Shown: positions 35,201-46,066 of the stretch, in pieces
Layout: every line of letters starts with the position of its first letter
Position numbering within the stretch: the first letter of the stretch is position 1
Source: Rosa chinensis
Lineage: Eukaryota > Streptophyta > Magnoliopsida > Rosales > Rosaceae
Reading direction: 5' to 3'
Length of the DNA: 64,000 bases
Assembly (NCBI RefSeq): GCF_002994745.2
Contig: NC_037093.1
Location: 69,397,510-69,461,509, forward strand
Translations under genes and position numbers: made by a program
The notes under the pieces: generated by a model
Database searches by the model: none
Told to the model about the DNA's origin: nothing
The model's input: only the letters and a program-made list of their open reading frames with translations

Positions 35201-36451
35201 ATGAACAATTTGTGGGATCAAATTCGACGGTCTCAGGTTGAGGATGATGAAGAGATGATGGCCACCAACGCCATTGTCATGGCTGCAGTCGCTCAAGAAT
35301 CTGGAAACCAACACCGAGGGCGCGGTTCTCATCCGGGTCGTGCACCAAATGAGGAACGATTTAGAGAAGAAAGGGGCAAAGGTATGTTGGCCGACTACTT
35401 TGTCGACCGGCCAGTGTTCAAAGATGCAGAGTTCCGAACACGTTACAGGATGAGTCTCAATCTCTTCCAGTGTATATCTACTGACCTTTGCCAGTATGAT
35501 CGTTACTTTGTTCAAAGGTCAGATGCTACTGGCAAAGTCGGACTGCTTCCGGAGCAGAAGATGACAGCTGCCTTGCGAATGCTTGCTTACGGTGCAGGGG
35601 CAGATCAATGTGCTGAGTATTGTAGGATGGCGAAATCCACCTCCGTTGCAGCACTTCAGCACTTCACACGAGGAATTGTTGATCTTTACTCAACAAAATA
35701 CCTCCGCGCTCCAACTGCAGCCGACCTCAGACGACTTCTTACCAAAGCTGAGAGGAGAGGTTTTCCAGGAATGATTGGGAGCATCGACTGTATGCATTGG
35801 CAATGGAAGAATTGTCCGATAGGTTGGGCTGGAGAATATAGTGGTAGGAAACAGATCCCCACTATCATCCTGGAAGCAGTCGTATCTTACGACACCTGGA
35901 TTTGGCACGCATTCTTTGGAGTGCCTGGGGCATGCAACGACCTGAACGTCTTGGCAAAGTCTCCATTGTTTGATGACCTTACCGCCGGTAGAGCACCTCT
36001 TGTCCAATTCCAAGTTAACAACAGAGCTCACAATCTAGGGTACTATCTTGCCGACGGTATTTATCCTCGATGGGCGACTTTCTTGAAAACTGTTCGAAAT
36101 CCTACACGCCCCAAGGAAATCGAGTTTGCAAAGGCTCAAGAGGGGTATAGGAAGGATGTAGAAAGATGTTTTGGTATATTACAGTCACGATTTGGTATTA
36201 TTCGAGGAGCTGCTCGTGGGTGGCATAAAGAGGACCTTCGATACATTATGTTGACGTGTATTATATTACACAACATGATTGTCGAAAATCAACGACCTGA
36301 AGATAGTGATGATGAGTTGGAGTCCGATGATGAGGAGGATAATAATATGAGGCCCAGGATTGCTGAGGTATGGGAGGGACCAACCGGTAGAGACTTTGAT
36401 CCTGTTGGTAGAGATGCTCATAATATGAACGGATTCATGGACCACCATTAG
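35201..36451 (+). CDS. PIF/Harbinger transposase (DDE_Tnp_4 family), 416 aa, intact
   Basis: A single open frame from ATG 35201 to TAG 36451. Residues 1-60 are charged (EDDEE and an RGRGSHPGR basic patch). The DDE nuclease core follows: GSID(196)CMHW, PGACND(247)LNVL and a C-terminal VE(321)RCFGILQSRFGI block that supply the expected acidic residues, with YYLADGIYP and HNMIVE between or after them. Length and motifs match plant Harbinger nucleases. This class needs a second Myb-like protein for nuclear import and DNA binding, encoded here on the other strand. No stop or frameshift was seen, so it could be active or recently active. Confidence 0.93.
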   Translation: MNNLWDQIRRSQVEDDEEMMATNAIVMAAVAQESGNQHRGRGSHPGRAPNEERFREERGKGMLADYFVDRPVFKDAEFRTRYRMSLNLFQCISTDLCQYDRYFVQRSDATGKVGLLPEQKMTAALRMLAYGAGADQCAEYCRMAKSTSVAALQHFTRGIVDLYSTKYLRAPTAADLRRLLTKAERRGFPGMIGSIDCMHWQWKNCPIGWAGEYSGRKQIPTIILEAVVSYDTWIWHAFFGVPGACNDLNVLAKSPLFDDLTAGRAPLVQFQVNNRAHNLGYYLADGIYPRWATFLKTVRNPTRPKEIEFAKAQEGYRKDVERCFGILQSRFGIIRGAARGWHKEDLRYIMLTCIILHNMIVENQRPEDSDDELESDDEEDNNMRPRIAEVWEGPTGRDFDPVGRDAHNMNGFMDHH

Positions 36452-36766
36452 ATCTGAGCAGTGTCACTCCAACCTTCAGGAAGACCTCATTCAACACTTT
36501 TGGGAATTTCAAGGCAATAGGCGTATCTAGATCTGCTATTTGTGTGTGTTTTCTATTAGTTTTTATGTTTTTAATTATGTTTGTGTGGTTTCTACTTTAG
36601 TTTTAATGTTTTTAATTATGTTTGTGTGGTTTCATTTAGCTTTTCATTTGTAAGGGTATTATTCCAATAAATTTTAATTTCATCAATCTAATATTACATA
36701 AGTCAAAAACCAAGCATTGGAATCATAACAATACAATTATTTAAAATATATAACTCCCTAATTTTC

Positions 36767-38325
36767 CTAATCCTCATCTTCATTAGGAATCCAATTTGTG
36801 TTTGTGGGGTCATCCATATGGTTGGGGTTGGTGGATTCACCCGAAGAGAAAGGTGGGGAAGGGACACCACCGGTGAATGGTGGTTGTGGGAAGCCACCGG
36901 GGAAAGGAGATTGTGGATAATACCCACCGGGGAATGGTGGTTGTGGATAGCCACAGGGGAAAGGAGGTTGTGGATAGCCACCAGGGAAAGGAGGTTGTGG
37001 ATAGCCACCGGAGAAAGGAGATTGTGGATAATACCCACCGAGGAATGGTGGTTGTGGGATGTTAGATCCACGGGTTGCATCTTCAGCTTCTTTCTCTGCA
37101 ATTTTTTTTTGTTTTCTTTGCCAGTAATTCTTTTTGGTTGGCGTCATCTTACTTGTGTCCATCTCCATAATACGCTATTCCCTCTCTTGAATTTTGAATG
37201 CCTCGTTTCGCATATCCATTTGCAAGCGTATATAATCTCGTTGTTGTTGGTCACGGAGATGTCGAGCATATTCCTCATCACGTTTCTCCTTGGCAGACAT
37301 CATTGATGTTTGGTTGGTTGCTATAGTCTCCACAGCGGCTGTCAGAGGACTGGAATCATTAGATGCTTTCTTTCCTTTCCGAAGAGCTTCTTTGGCAGCC
37401 TTCTTTCCTTGAGGCCTCACCGAAGGATTTGGAGTTGCATCGGCGTTTACCTCATCTGCATCTATGTCCAACTGGACATGAGAATCAGGAGCGGATTGTT
37501 GTGTGTGCATCCGTTCAGTTCCTCCCCTGGAGGTTCCTCCAGTCGAAGAGGAATGGTTTGGAATGTCTTCAAATTGTTGAAACCCCTTAACAATCTCATA
37601 ACATTCTAAATTAATGAAATCACCTTTTTTTTGTTTTCCTTTAGATTTGGTCATCGCAGCTCTCCACAAATCTTGTGCTTGACGTAGCTATTGAATTTAA
37701 ACAAAAAAGTATAATTCTATTAGTATAAATATAAACGAGGTACAATGTATCAACTATTTAAGTACAAGGTGAGTATAATGTATAATTTAAATAAAATGAA
37801 GTCTAAAGTATGATTATGAAGTACTAATTTGAAGTATAATTATCAACTAAATTTTTATATATGAACTAATAATTTAAAGTATAATTATCAACAAAATATT
37901 TCAACTAATAATTTAAAGTAAGATGTATCAACTAATTAAATTTTAATATACACTAAAAGAATAATAAAAATTAATATTTGTGTTACACTACAAATTCATA
38001 CCTCATCAATCATATTCGCACCACTCTTGTACCAAAGTTTCGCTTGCCTTAACGCACAATGCCAAGCATAGAGTTCGACTTTCAAGGTTTTCCACCTCCC
38101 TTGAAAAGCTTGCAATGATCGGACATATCCATCCCAATGTTCGGCATAGTGTTGGCGTACCTCTAACCATAGATCATCTTTTCTTCGTTCCGTACCCTTT
38201 GCCGGATCTTTGCTAACAGCCCTCCAAGACTTGCACAATTGAATGTCTTCATTAGTCTGCCAACGTGTCCCGTCAATACTTGGATCTCCTACGGGTTGGA
38301 CAATCGTATTGCCTCGTACACTCAT
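36767..38325 (-). pseudogene. Harbinger ORF2: Myb/SANT-like, NAM-associated C-terminal protein; one nonsense codon
   Basis: Exon 1 is 38325-38002 (MSVRGNTIVQ...MIDE), with a GTATGA donor. Exon 2 starts at 37687 after TTCAATAG and continues in frame (LRQAQDLWRAAMTKSKGKQ). Residues about 20-100 form a trihelix/Myb-like DNA-binding domain (GTRWQTNEDIQLCKSW, FQGRWKTLK), followed by a No-apical-meristem-associated C-terminal region. An in-frame TAG at 37177-37175 (after KIQERE) interrupts it; the same frame stays open to 36767. The tail has about nine Gly/Pro/Tyr-rich 9-residue repeats (GGYPQPPFP, 27-bp unit, about 36880-37065). A single substitution separates it from a full ORF, so the loss looks recent. 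Confidence 0.85.
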
Positions 38326-38935
38326 ATTGGAATAAAAAAATTGTAGAGTATGAAAGCTTTGAGGAGAAGGAACAAAAAAAATATTGAGGAAGAAAGATGA
38401 TTTTTTGGTGTGAGAAGTAAAATAGGAGGTAAGGTATTTATAGAAAATTTTGGTTATATTTTTTTTTGTTACCGTTGAAATCTAACGGTATTTTTTTTTT
38501 TTTTTAACCTCTGCAAATCGATTTTCATGTTGGCCGTCAGATGCATTTCAGTTTCATAAGCAACGGTCCAGATCTGTGGACCGTTGCATTCAAATCTGCA
38601 AAGTAGCCCAACGGCTACACGCCACGTCGCCGCATCACGCTAGAAGACGACAAAAAAACGGCTGCTACGCGCCTGCAGACGTTGTCCCCGCTAGACGACA
38701 AGAAACTGTGCTTCACTTCCCCCCGCGGCGCGTCTCCCCGAGCGTCAGTTTTTTGGGCCACGCTGGCATCCTGGGTCACGGGCTCGGTCACCCTCCTACC
38801 CGAGTTCGTGACCTGGGCCTCCCACTGTGGTTTTGCCCCAAGCCCGGTGGAAAGGTGAATAGTGAGCTGGGTCAAGTTTTTTGCTGCTTTTGACGTGGTG
38901 CCCGGGCAATAGGATGCCCGGTGAACTTGCCCTTA

Positions 38936-39400
38936 ATGGCTACTCCTGAGGACCTACAAGCGTATCTTCCCTCTTGATTTTGGCTCAGCCAAGTCAGTTC
39001 CGGACTCCTTCGTGTGGCCCCAAGTATCCGTTGAGGTCCACTCCAGCGATGGGTTAACCATACCCATTATTGACCTCACGGCTCCGAATGCTCCGCAACT
39101 CATAACCGTGGCATGTAAGACATGGGGTATTCTCCAATTGAAAGGACATGGAATTCCAACTAGGCTTATGGAGGACATGGAGTCCGAGCGTGAAAGATTG
39201 TTTAGTCTCCCAACTGACCAAAAAAATGAAGGCCTTAAGATCTCCAGGCGGGGAGTACAGGATACGGCATCGCCCATATATGCAGTCCTTGTTTTCCACC
39301 ACCATGTGGCATGAAGGGCTTACCATCATGGGATCTGCAATTGATCATGCTAGGTTGCTTTGGCCTAATGATTATCAAGGATTTTTAGCAAGTACTCTAT
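38936..39400 (+). pseudogene. Dioxygenase (GA3ox-like) pseudogene copy 1, exon 1 only
   Basis: From ATG 38936 the text follows the exon 1 of the intact gene at 14385. Matching parts include VPDSFVWPQ, the block around LTIPIIDLTAPNAPQLITVACKTWGILQLKGHGIPTRLMEDMESERERLFSLPTDQK, and MWHEGLTIMGSAIDHARLLWPNDYQ. Frames are lost near 38970 (TGA after CTTCCCTCT) and in an A-run at about 39223-39229. The splice donor region is not preserved (GATTTTTAGCAAG) and no exon 2 follows. The Harbinger element ends 3 bp before the ATG. Confidence 0.88.
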
Positions 39401-39500
39401 GAGCATGCAAGTAGAGAAAGTGTAACAAATGTGTTACTGTTTAAAGGATTACGTGAAAGTAGAGATAACTATAGTAAAATATCAGAAATTAACTATACAT
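39401..39500. other. Spacer between the two exon-1 pseudogene copies
   Basis: Short AT-rich sequence, no homology recognised by eye. Confidence 0.5.
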
Positions 39501-40729
39501 ATCTTTACAGCTATTCAATCATATCCTAGAGTATCAGCTCTGATTCATTTCCTTAATAAAAGTCAGTGTCGAACTAGTTTGTGTGGCTTCAATCCGATGC
39601 CATTCAATCTGACGACGGGTTATCTGGATCAGTTATTGACCTCATGGATCCAAATGCCCCGAAACTCATAGTTGAGGCATGTGAGACATGGGTTTTTCAT
39701 AAAGGCCATGGCATTCCAACAAAGATTATGGAGGAGGTTGAGTCTGAGGCTCGAAAATTGTTTGATCTCTACCCATCGACCAAAAACTGAAGGCCGTACG
39801 ATCTCCCGATGGGTAGAGTGGATACGGAATCGTCCCAATGCAGTCCTTGTTTTCTACCTTTATGTGGCATGAAGGGCTTACCATCTTTGGCTCTGCAATT
39901 GATCATGCTAAGGTGCTGTGGCCTCATGACTATCAACAATTTTGGTATTACCATTGCACAGGCTGCTAGAGAAATTGTAACAAAAACTTCAGACCAAATT
40001 ACACTTCCCTTCGTCGAAACCATTTCCTACTTTCATCACATAACTTTCATTTGAAAAATGTTAATAATTTTAGTCTAATCCCTAACACCGTCAAATTTTT
40101 AGATAGAAATTCAGCACATATGACCGTATAAAAATGCCAACACAAGAGATTAACATGCTGTCATGTCGAACTTCAGTCGAAATAATTGACAAGGTTAAGT
40201 TAGAACTTAGAGAAGAATTTATGTCCAAATTATGAAATCTTCATCATTAATTCATTAGCTTACACCGTAGTTATTAATTCAAATTATTGAATTATCAAAT
40301 AATAACCTCGGCTGTTTTTGTAGTGACATAATAGATGATTATCAGAGGCAAATGAAGGCATTAGCCGAGAAACTAATGCGCATCCTCTTCAAAGCCTTGA
40401 GCATTCCTGTGAAAGATGTGAATTGGTTTGATGATCCAACTAACAGCAGTGGCTGCAATCTGGCTTTACATGCAGTTGAACTCTTACCCTCCATCCCCTG
40501 AACCAACTCGGACCTTGGGTCTAGCTGGGCCCTCACACAGACACCTCCATGGCTCCATTGTAACCATACTCCGAGCTAAAACCAGCGGTCTCCAAGTCTT
40601 CAAAGACGGAGTTGGGTGGATTCCGGTGGAACCGAAAAACGATGCACTCATTGTGAACCTTGGTGATTTCACCCGCATTCTATCCAATGGTCGATTTATC
40701 AGTGTTCTTCATCGTGTAGTGGTGAAACC

Positions 40730-41000
40730 TGTTGGAGTTGTTGCTTGTCAGTTAAGTTTGTTTAGAGTTTGTCTCATTTAGGTTCAGTTAATAATCCCTA
40801 TTGAATAGGGACTTCTTGTTAGGATTTGACTTATTAATTAGCTGCTGTTACCACGTTTTTAGTTGTGTTTAAAACGTGGGTTGTTTAATTTCCTTTCCTT
40901 ATCTTGTAAGGCTTTATAAGCCGACTGCTTTGCTTCAAGTTGAATAAGAGAGTTGATCTTCAATTACTGTGAGTTATCTACTAGGTTTTTGAGTTCTACA
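40730..41000 (+). repeat. 5' LTR of copia C
   Basis: TGTTGGAGTTGTTGC..GAGTTCTACA, 271 bp. Includes GGCTTTATAAGCC near 40909 as a TATA candidate. Confidence 0.97.
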
Positions 41001-41696
41001 ATTCTGGTATCAGAGCCCCAACAAGGGGCTTGATTGAGCAAGTTTGGGAACTGCAGTTTCCCAACGTAAGAAAGAAAAGTGAGAGTAAACACAAGGAGTG
41101 AGAAAAGAGTGAGTTAGAGATGGCAACAGAAGGAGGCTTTGTTCAACCTGCAATACCAAGGTTCGATGGTCATTATGACCATTGGGCCATGCTCATGGAG
41201 AATTTTCTCCGATCAAAAGAATACTGGAGCTTGGTGGAGAGTGGGATCCTGGTAGTTCCAAATGGAGCCGAGCCAACTGAAGCACAAAGGAAGTCTATTG
41301 AGGAACAACGTCTGAAGGATTTAAAGGTAAAGAATTACCTCTTTCAGGCTATTGACAGAACTATCATGGAAACCATCCTCAATAAGGAGACAGCGAAGAG
41401 CATTTGGGATTCGATGAAACAGAAATACCAGGGAACAACAAGAGTGAAGCGTGCTCAGTTGCAGGCACTTCGAAGGGAATTCGAAATTCTCCAGATGAGA
41501 GAAGGAGAAAAAGTGGACGAGTACTTTGCTCGAACTCTTTCGATTGCAAACAAGATGAAGATTCATAGAGAAAAGATGGAAGAAGTGGTGATCGTTGAGA
41601 AAATCTTGAGGACCATGACCAAAAGATTTGATTATGCGGTTTGTTCAGTAGAGGAATCCAACAACTTAGAGACGCTGACGATCGATGAGCTACAAA

Positions 41697-44333
41697 TGAC
41701 AGGACTCGCCCAGAATTTCACCCTGAAATCCGAGGTGGCCCTGTGGGGCCCACCTTAGGGATAGCTCTACCAAAAATTCAGCAGAGTCACCCCTAAAATG
41801 GACTACCCAAAAACCTGTAAAACACACAAAAACACTACAAGCAAACCAACCTTATACTCCTGGAGCCACCCTGCTCCCAATTACCAACAACTCCACTTTC
41901 ATAAAACTCAACAATACTAATCCCAAAGGTTATCAGAGCAATACTACTATACACAGGGATATAAAAAGAAGAGGAAAGGATCAAGGGATCCTACACTGCG
42001 GAAGTAGTGACAACTATGCCTCAAATGCCATGTACGCCCGACCTCAACTAATAACGCCTGCAAACTAGGCATTTAAAACTGAAACGCCCAGGGGAAAGTA
42101 AACGAAAAACGTTAGCGTGAATGGACAAAAATAAACAATTTAAAAGAAAAAGGATTTCATACTTTCCCACATTTATTCTCTTTAAAAACCGATGCATGCA
42201 ACAATTAGAAAACACATTTAGCTTTAAATTCAAGAATTTCAAAACGATAAACTGACTAGCCTTGCTAGTCACAACATTCGAAAAATAGATCGTAAAATCG
42301 AAATCTCGTTTCTCAAAAAGATAAGACCAGCCCTGCTGGCTACAGTGAAAATCAGACTAGCCCCACTAGTCAAGCAACGATAAGATATGGGGAAGAAGTA
42401 TCACCATACGAAAGAAGGGAGTCTCCCAGGCTCGGGTCGGAGTGTCCCACACTCTGGAGCATCCCATGCTCTGCTCGACTCACCCGCGAACACATAGTAA
42501 GCAGGGAGGAGTACTAATAAGGCTCGACTACACCCACGTGAGGAGGAGAACTAAATGACGACCCATGTATGGCGGGTAAAAACCATACGAAAATCGAAAA
42601 TCAGTAAGGTTTCCCCATAAGTCTCGCGAATAAAACCAAAAACATGGGTACGATTCCCAACCGTACCCGGAAATTCTCATAAAAAGTCATATAAATCAAC
42701 AGCGTGTCCCACACGCTAAAAGAATAATTAGATCATCATCAAGGCATTCCCAATGCCAAAACCGAAGGTCAATGAATAAATATGAAAACTAACTCCATCG
42801 AAATCTCATTTCGAAAATCTCTTATAAAATCTCAAATTGACGAATAGAAACATAATATAAATAGTATAATTCCGGAAATCACCTCGGAAATAAATAATTC
42901 ATCAAATAGGATTATAAATCATAACCAACTTCGGAAACAAATCATTATCGAAAGAAATTATATGAGATAAAGTGAAATCAATCTCCGAAATTAAATCATA
43001 TGCTTGAAATGTAATATGATAATTAAATAGAGCAAACTCTAAGAAATAAATGCATGCATCATTATTTAAAAACAAAAGTCCACTCACAGTACTATTGGGG
43101 GACCACGCAAACGAGTTCCTTCATTTAACCGTAGCTCGCGGCATTGCCCTGTACACAATTATATTTCCGTAAACGGCAATCCGATAAAATAATTACGAAC
43201 CTAAACGAAACCCGAAAATCCCTATCTTCATTGCTTCTCGGATTCAACCCAAATCTCTCCCACAACACCAATTCCTCAATTGACATATTCCCCAACGAAA
43301 ACGAGGGAAATCCAACGGCCGGATTTCCCACAATTCAATCACACAACTCCGAACTTCGGAAATTCACAAACAATTCCAAACTCCTCCAAAATTCACCAAA
43401 CTTCACATACAAGTACTACAACATTTATACAATTTATTGGGCTAAAAACTGGAATTAAAACACTGCCCTACACACCTCCACGCGCCACCAACAGTGGCAG
43501 CGCGTGGACCCCATGCGCCGGCGGCCACCACCTCCGATGGCCACCAAATTTTGGCAGCACCACCTACACAACAGACCCAACAATTTTCACAACTACAACA
43601 AGTTCCAATTTTACCTTGAAGGGCTCCAATTTGGCCGGTGAATTTTTCCAGAAAAACCCAAGAACCCTAGAAATTGCAATCGTTAATTCGACCTCCACAC
43701 TGCAAATTGAAATGAAAAACCTTAGGGGAAATAATCATTGGCAAAAACCGAACCTTCGACGCCAGTTTGGTGGCCGTAGACGACCGGAATCGCCGGAAAT
43801 CGACAAAACTCCCAAACTGCTACAGTGAACTTCACGGCTCAAATCCAAGCTCCACCGGTCGAATCGCTGCAAAACACCACCACAGGTGTGACAAGGATGA
43901 AGAGGCGAGCTTGCTGGTGCCCGGATTCTATCGTGGGGTGGCCGGAGGAGGAAGAAATCGGAGGAAGAAGAAATCGGGCCGAAGAGGAGAAAGGATCGGG
44001 GGAGAGGAGAGAGAAAAGCCCGTAGGTTTCCAAAATTGGAATCTTACCACAGTAACTTGGCTATTTATAGAAACTTACCACATGAACAGTAACTTTAGTA
44101 TTTCGCTTATAACTTTTGCACACGAACTCCGATTTTTACGTACCACATATCCATGCTCTCGGTTTAACGTCCTCTACAACTTCCATGAAGAACATTTTCT
44201 CAAATTTTGACCCAAACAAAAAGTCAACCTTTAGGGCCACTAAAAGTACTTAAACGACAGTAAAAGTGAAAGTAAAGGTCGTTTACGGTCCAAATGACTA
44301 GTGAACCGGTAAATTCAGGTTCGGGATGTTACA
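41697..44333 (-). mobile_element. Solo LTR in copia C gag
   Basis: On the plus strand it starts TGACAGGACTCGCCC and ends CGGGATGTTACA, so the LTR reads TGTAACATCCCG.. on the minus strand. The left flank is ACAAA (41692-41696). The matching ACAAA is at 44658-44662, beyond a 0.3-kb non-LTR insert. It is homologous to 23508-26246 and 46067-48554. The CCC-loop hairpins in its left half (42260-42760) correspond to the GGG hairpins of the sense strand. Confidence 0.9.
42440..42757 (-). repeat. CCC-loop hairpin array in solo LTR
   Basis: GAGTGT-CCC-ACACTC (42440-42454), GAGCAT-CCC-ATGCTC (42457-42471), GGGTACG-ATTCCCAAC-CGTACCC (42646-42668), AGCGTGT-CCC-ACACGCT (42701-42717) and GGCATT-CCC-AATGCC (42743-42757). 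Further, partly decayed members lie at about 42260 (GACTAGC-CTT-GCTAGTC), 42328 and 42354. Confidence 0.9.
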
Positions 44334-44657
44334 AAGGAAAGGTGCTGAGTTGGAATCCCATTCTAACTAAGGATTCTTGTGGTTCCGGAGGATCTAGCTA
44401 CAGGAGAACCAGGAACGGAGAGCTTTCCCCCCTTTTACACCCGACTCTTTGGTCTTAAGAATGCTGGTTTTAAGAATGAGTGATTGCCCTTCTCCGACCC
44501 TTACTGCCCAACCTGAAAGCGGTGAGTTATTTATCAGCCAAACATTCTTCTTACGGCTAGATCCAATCTCCTGGTCCCTGCGGAAAGGAAAAAGAATTTC
44601 ACGTTCTTCCTTTCGGGAAGGGAGGATTAGGAAAATCCTATTGATTGCAGCTTTCTC
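44334..44657. other. Probable plant mitochondrial DNA fragment used as filler
   Basis: About 324 bp with composition unlike its surroundings (GC near 47 percent, no AT tracts). Phrases such as GACTCTTTGGTCTTAAGAAT, CTCCGACCCTTACTGCCCAA and GCGGAAAGGAAAAAGAATTT look to me like intergenic plant mitochondrial DNA. It is bounded by ACAAAG on both sides (44331-44336 and 44658-44663). It is not part of the LTR family or of copia. The mitochondrial identity is from recollection of sequence style, not from a search. Confidence 0.5.
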
Positions 44658-46066
44658 ACAAAGCAGCTTATTTGTTCATGAACAGAGGATGAATGGTCAT
44701 GTTGAAGAAGAACAAGCCTTGAAGATTACTTATGATGAAAGATTTGGAGGCAGAGGAAGGGGTCGTGGAACAATTCGAGGACGAGGAAGAGGCAGAGGTA
44801 GGCAGCCATTGAACAAAGCTATCGTGGAGTGCTTCAAATGCCACAAACTAGGGCATTTCCAATATGAATGCCCTAGTTGGGAGAAAGGGGCCAATTATGC
44901 TGAGATCGATGAAGAGGAGGAGATGCTCCTAATGTCGTATGTGGAATCCAACAACTCAAAACGAGAAGAAGTATGGTTTCTTGATTGCGGGTGTAGTAAT
45001 CATATGTGCGGGAATAAACAGTGGTTCTCTAATCTTGATGAAGAGTTCAGACACTCAGTGAAGCTCGGAAATAACTCAAGAATGGAGGTTATGGGAAGAG
45101 GCAATATCCGGCTGCAAATCAGTGTTACAACACAGGTAGTCACTGATGTCTTTTATATCCCTGATTTAAAGAACAATTTGATGAGTGTTGGGCAGCTGCA
45201 AGAGAAAGGATTGGCCATTCTGATTCAACACGGAGAATGTAGACTTTACCATCCAAAGAAGGGGCTAATTATGCAAACGTGGATGACTACAAACAGAATG
45301 TTTGTACTACTTGATAATGTGGTACTGGAAGCTCCATCTTGCCTACAAACAATCACTGAAGAAGACTCGCAGCTATGGCACCGGAGATATGGCCTTTTGA
45401 ACTATAAAGGCCTAAGAACGTTGTAGTATAAAAGAATGGTGAAGGGACTACCTCTTGTCAAAAACACAAACAAGCTTTGCACTGGATGCTTAGTAGGAAA
45501 GCAACACAGAGATGTAATTCCCAAGAAAAGTTTGTGGCGAGCTTCATCAAGGTTGCAGCTTGTACATGCCGATATCTGTGGCCCCATCACACCTACTTCC
45601 AACAGTCATAAGAGGTATCTCTTAAGCTTTATCGATGATTATAGTAGGAAAGTTTGGTTATACTTCCTAGCTGAAAAGTCTGAGGCCTTTAATGTCTTTA
45701 AAAATTTCAAGAGCTTGGTTGAGAAGGAAATAGGTGCATTTATCTGTTGTTTACGAACTGATAGGGGAGGGGAATTCACTTCCCATGAGTTTAATGATTT
45801 TTGTAAGATAAATGGCATAAACAGGCAGCTCACGGAAGCGTATACTCCTCAACAAAATGGAGTCGCTGAACGCAAAAACTGAACTATAATGAATATGGTT
45901 CGGAGTATGCTTTGTGAGAAGCAAGTGCCCAAGACCTTTTGGCCAGAGGCTGCAAAATGGACGGCTCATGTTTTGAATAGAAGTCCAACGTTGGCAGTGA
46001 AAGACAAGACACCTGAGGAGATGTGGACTGGAATTAAACCAAATGTGAGTTACTTTCGAGTTTTTG

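Larger units (their letters stand above)
34447..38932 (+). mobile_element. PIF/Harbinger transposon, nearly intact
   Basis: The left end GAGCAAGTTCACCCG (34447) and right end CGGGT/CCGGTGAACTTGCCC (to 38932) are inverted. They are flanked by TAA (34444-34446) and TTA (38933-38935), fitting the TWA target preference though not identical. The element carries both ORFs typical of the superfamily, convergently arranged: transposase (plus) and Myb/NAM-associated ORF (minus). The GC-rich subterminal text with GGTCACC words (34460-34565) and its complement at 38740-38890 extend the terminal similarity. Confidence 0.9.

Noticed and set aside
36818..37306. Plus-strand frame of 162 codons over the ORF2 tail
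   Set aside because: Mirror of the Gly-Pro-Tyr repeat of the real minus-strand ORF2.
43280..44025. Frames of 66-182 codons in the 41697 solo LTR
   Set aside because: Non-conserved among LTR copies and without a recognisable domain.
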